64,000 bases of DNA from CALBRZ01 sp964511065 (lineage in GTDB: Bacteria > Planctomycetota > Planctomycetia > Pirellulales > S012-138): positions 1 to 64,000 of the forward strand of contig CAZEEG010000006.1 in NCBI GenBank assembly GCA_964511065.1, in the 5' to 3' direction. Made by a program: the position numbers and the translations under genes. The first letter of the stretch is position 1; every line of letters starts with the position of its first letter. Shown here piece after piece: positions 61,686 to 64,000 of this stretch. Below the pieces are notes generated by a model. That model was given only the letters and a program-made list of their open reading frames with translations. It was not told the DNA's origin and made no database searches.

Positions 61686-62179
61686 CGCTCTGATTAACTC
61701 CTGTCATGTGGCCGAACGGCCATTAGGTCGTTGAGATGGGAAGTCCTCCCCTCCATTGGGTCGCCGCGGGAACCCGCCGCTTACCAGCCGCTGTACCAAA
61801 TGCGATGCCGACTTGGAGCGAGCGGGAAGTTGACTCCTGGCCCGCTTCAGCGATCGGCACTTCGCTGGCCAATCACGGTCTCTGGCGCTTGGCGGACACC
61901 GCCTTTGCGGCTAGTGAGGGATGATCTGGTTTGGGTGCGTCTATGGCGGCCTACCGCGGTTGTGCCAAACAAGGAAATGTCGGATCAGCCGCCGGTTGCC
62001 CTGAGCGCCCCCCTGCCCAGCACGGCTGGCCAGGCAGGGAGGACGAGGGCAAGGACTATGGCAACGGCTCGCAAGTGGGCGAGGTGCCAAAGGCAACGGG
62101 CGGTGAGGGAAAGCTGCCATGCGTCGTTCCCGTAACCGCTCGCTGTTCAGGTCGCCCCCGCGCTGCCACTTGGACCGAA
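61686..62179. other. Intergenic region between dnaK and clpB
   Basis: About 490 bases with no convincing gene on the minus strand. No CIRCE inverted repeat (ttagcactc-n9-gagtgctaa) was seen. clpB probably has its own promoter here. Confidence 0.45.
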
Positions 62180-64000
62180 TTACTCCTTCTTTTCAAATTC
62201 GGCGTCGATCACATCTTCGTCGCCGGCACCGTCGGTGGCCTCGGGCCCAGCCGCGCCGGCCTCTGCACCAGTCCCGCTGTACAGGGTGCTGGAGAGGGCG
62301 TGTGCCGCCTGTTCCAACTCCTGGATGGCCGACCGGATGCGATCGGTATCTTCGCCGGCGGCCGCTTCGCGGACCCGCTTCATGGAAGCCTGCAACGCCT
62401 CCTTGTCGGCGTCCTTCAGCTTCGACTCATGCTCCTTGAGCAGTTTCTCGACTGCGAAGCAGCGGGCTTCCGCCTCGTTGCGGGCTTCGGCCAGGGCACG
62501 CTTCTGCTTGTCCTCTTCGGCGTGCTCCTCGGCATCCTTTCGCATCCGCTCGATTTCCTCGGGCGTGAGGCCGCCGGACTGCTCGATCCTCACCGACTGT
62601 TCCTTGCCGGTGCCCAGGTCCTTGGCCGACACGTTCAGGATCCCATTGGCGTCGATGTCGAATTTGACCTCGATCTGGGGAACGCCCCGAGGCGCCGGCG
62701 GCAGGCCTTCCAGGTTGAACTGGCCCAGCAATCGGTTGTCCTTGGCCATCTTCCGTTCGCCCTGGTAGACGCTGATGGTGACCGCGGGCTGGTTATCGGC
62801 CGCGGTGGTGAACACGTTCTTCCGCTCGGTGGGAATCGTGGTGTTGCGTTCCACCAGCGGCGTGAAGATACCGCCTTCGGTTTCGATACCCAGCGTGAGC
62901 GGCGTGACGTCCAGCAGCAGAACGTCCTGCACGTCGCCCGCCAGCACGCCGCCCTGAATGGCCGCGCCGACCGCAACCACTTCGTCGGGATTCACGCCCT
63001 TGTGCGGTTCCTTCTTGAAAATCTCGCGGACCAGTTCCTGGACCTTGGGCACGCGGGTCGAACCGCCGACCAGCACGACTTCGTTGATCTTGGAAGGATC
63101 GAGCTTGGCGTCTTTCAAAGCCTGCATGACCGGACCGCGGCAGCGTTCGATCAGCGGATCGATCAACTGCTCGAACTTGCTGCGGGTGATCGTCATTTGC
63201 AGGTGCTTGGGCCCCGAGGCATCGGCCGTGATGAACGGCAGGTTGATGTCGGTGCTCGTGGCCGAACTCAGTTCCTTCTTGGCTTTTTCGCAGGCTTCCT
63301 GCAAACGCTGCAAGGCTTGCGTGTCCTTGCGAAGGTCGATGCCCGTTTCCTTCTGGAATTCGCCGGTCACGTAGTTGATCAGCGCCTCGTCGAAGTCGTC
63401 NNNNNNNNNNGGTCGAAATCACGCGGAACACGCCCTCGGCGACTTCCAGGATGGAGACGTCGAACGTACCGCCGCCCAGGTCGAACACCACAATGGTTTC
63501 GTCGGCTTTCTTGTCCAATCCGTAAGCCATTGCGGCAGCGGTAGGCTCGTTGATGATCCGGGCCACCTCCAGCCCGGCAATCTGGCCAGCATCCTTGGTG
63601 GCTTGCCGCTGGGCGTCGTTAAAGTAAGCCGGGACCGTAATCACGGCCTTGTTGACGCGGTGCCCCAGGTAGGCTTCCGCGGCTTCTTTCAGTTTGCGCA
63701 ACACGAATGCCGAGATTTCCGGCGGCGTGTACTCCTTGTTGTTGACGCGAACTTTCACGTACTCGTCGGGGCCGCCGACCACTTCGTACGGCACCATTTT
63801 TTCTTCATTGGCGACTTCGTTGTGGCGCCGGCCCATGAAGCGCTTGATGGAATAGATCGTGCTCGTGGGATGCAGGACCGCTTGACGGCGCGCCCGTTCA
63901 CCCACCTCGACTTCGCCCTTGTCGTTGAACGAAACGACGCTGGGTGTGGTGCGGTAGCCATCAGCATTAGGAATGACCTTGGGTTCGCCGCCCTCCATGA
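62180..64000 (-). CDS. dnaK: Chaperone protein DnaK (Hsp70), N-terminus beyond right edge, internal assembly gap
   Basis: The gene enters from the right edge: the window begins at the codon for Met in the segment VMEGGEPKVIPNADG, so roughly 20 N-terminal residues are outside. The ATPase domain shows TTPSVVSF, NKAVITVPAYFNDAQRQATK, IINEPTAAAMAYGLD and VFDLGGGTFDVSILEV; after the gap come FEQLIDPLIERCRGPV and VLVGGSTRVPKVQEL. The substrate domain has LLLDVTPLTLGIETEGG, and the C-terminus ends with an acidic DAEFEKKE. A run of ten Ns at 63401-63410 breaks the frame. Homology suggests about 24 missing bases (the NGDTHLGG region), so the frameshift is an assembly artefact. Confidence 0.95.
63401..63410. 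other. Assembly gap (10 Ns) inside dnaK
   Basis: Ten N characters interrupt the dnaK coding sequence. The placeholder length is not a multiple of three, which makes two apparently different reading frames. In Hsp70 proteins the missing part is the highly conserved GDTHLGG turn, about eight residues long, so the real gap is probably close to 24 bases. Confidence 0.95.

Noticed and set aside
59328..61697. Very long open frame antisense to clpB (789 codons)
   Set aside because: The minus strand encodes a complete ClpB with both Walker sites; the antisense frame is a codon-bias shadow.
61686..62179. Possible CIRCE-type heat shock element near clpB/dnaK
   Set aside because: No inverted repeat matching ttagcactc-n9-gagtgctaa was found in the gap.

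Overview
The window is a GC-rich bacterial chromosome segment that reads as a member of the Planctomycetes, probably the Pirellulales. The strongest marker is a secreted protein combining a planctomycete cytochrome-c-like PSCyt1 domain with DUF1549 and DUF1553 (41164-44316). Many small secreted or membrane proteins without recognised domains, a formylglycine-generating-enzyme-like secreted protein and a large MscS/MscK-type channel fit the same group. A 10-base run of N inside dnaK (63401-63410) shows that this is a scaffolded draft assembly. I see no insertion sequence, prophage, CRISPR array, rRNA or tRNA gene. Coding density is high and most genes are chromosomal housekeeping genes.

Layout. 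1-2310: the start of a porin running off the left edge, then a membrane-anchored hypothetical. 2451-4600: a translationally coupled pair predicted to convert arginine to ornithine (ArgZ-like dihydrolase) and ornithine to proline (LOR/SDH cyclodeaminase). 4699-9242: a small membrane protein, queF, an EboC-like UbiA prenyltransferase, trpE and gpmA. 9803-18870: alaS, then on the minus strand lysS-fliO-fliP-fliQ-fliR-flhB, the flagellar export gate genes. 19030-25539: an FGE-like protein, a giant mechanosensitive channel and a long coiled-coil protein. 26166-28561: thrC and dapB. 28701-39143: a secreted hypothetical, a PfkB sugar kinase, a flavoprotein, a DUF3311/sodium-symporter pair, deoC, citrate synthase and an FHA-GAF-class III nucleotide cyclase. 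39545-44932: a small hypothetical, an SDR, the PSCyt1-DUF1549-DUF1553 protein and rpsT.

45165-55059 is a seven-gene minus-strand glycan assembly operon: a glycosyltransferase fused to a CDP-alcohol phosphotransferase, a WaaE-like GT2, a NodB-like deacetylase, a GT4, a heptosyltransferase-like GT9, a small membrane protein and a GT39-like membrane glycosyltransferase. A second ArnT/GT39-like enzyme is divergently transcribed beside it (55478-57160). Then come a 44-residue membrane micro-protein with an excellent ribosome binding site (57303-57437), a TraB/GumN-family secreted protein, a strong bidirectional terminator hairpin, clpB, and dnaK running off the right edge.

The most interesting items are the GT2-CDP-alcohol phosphotransferase fusion at the head of the glycan operon, the split arginine-to-proline route, an FlhB whose autocleavage motif reads NPTE instead of NPTH, and the 44-residue micro-protein. 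All functional statements rest on motif recognition by eye. No database search was run.
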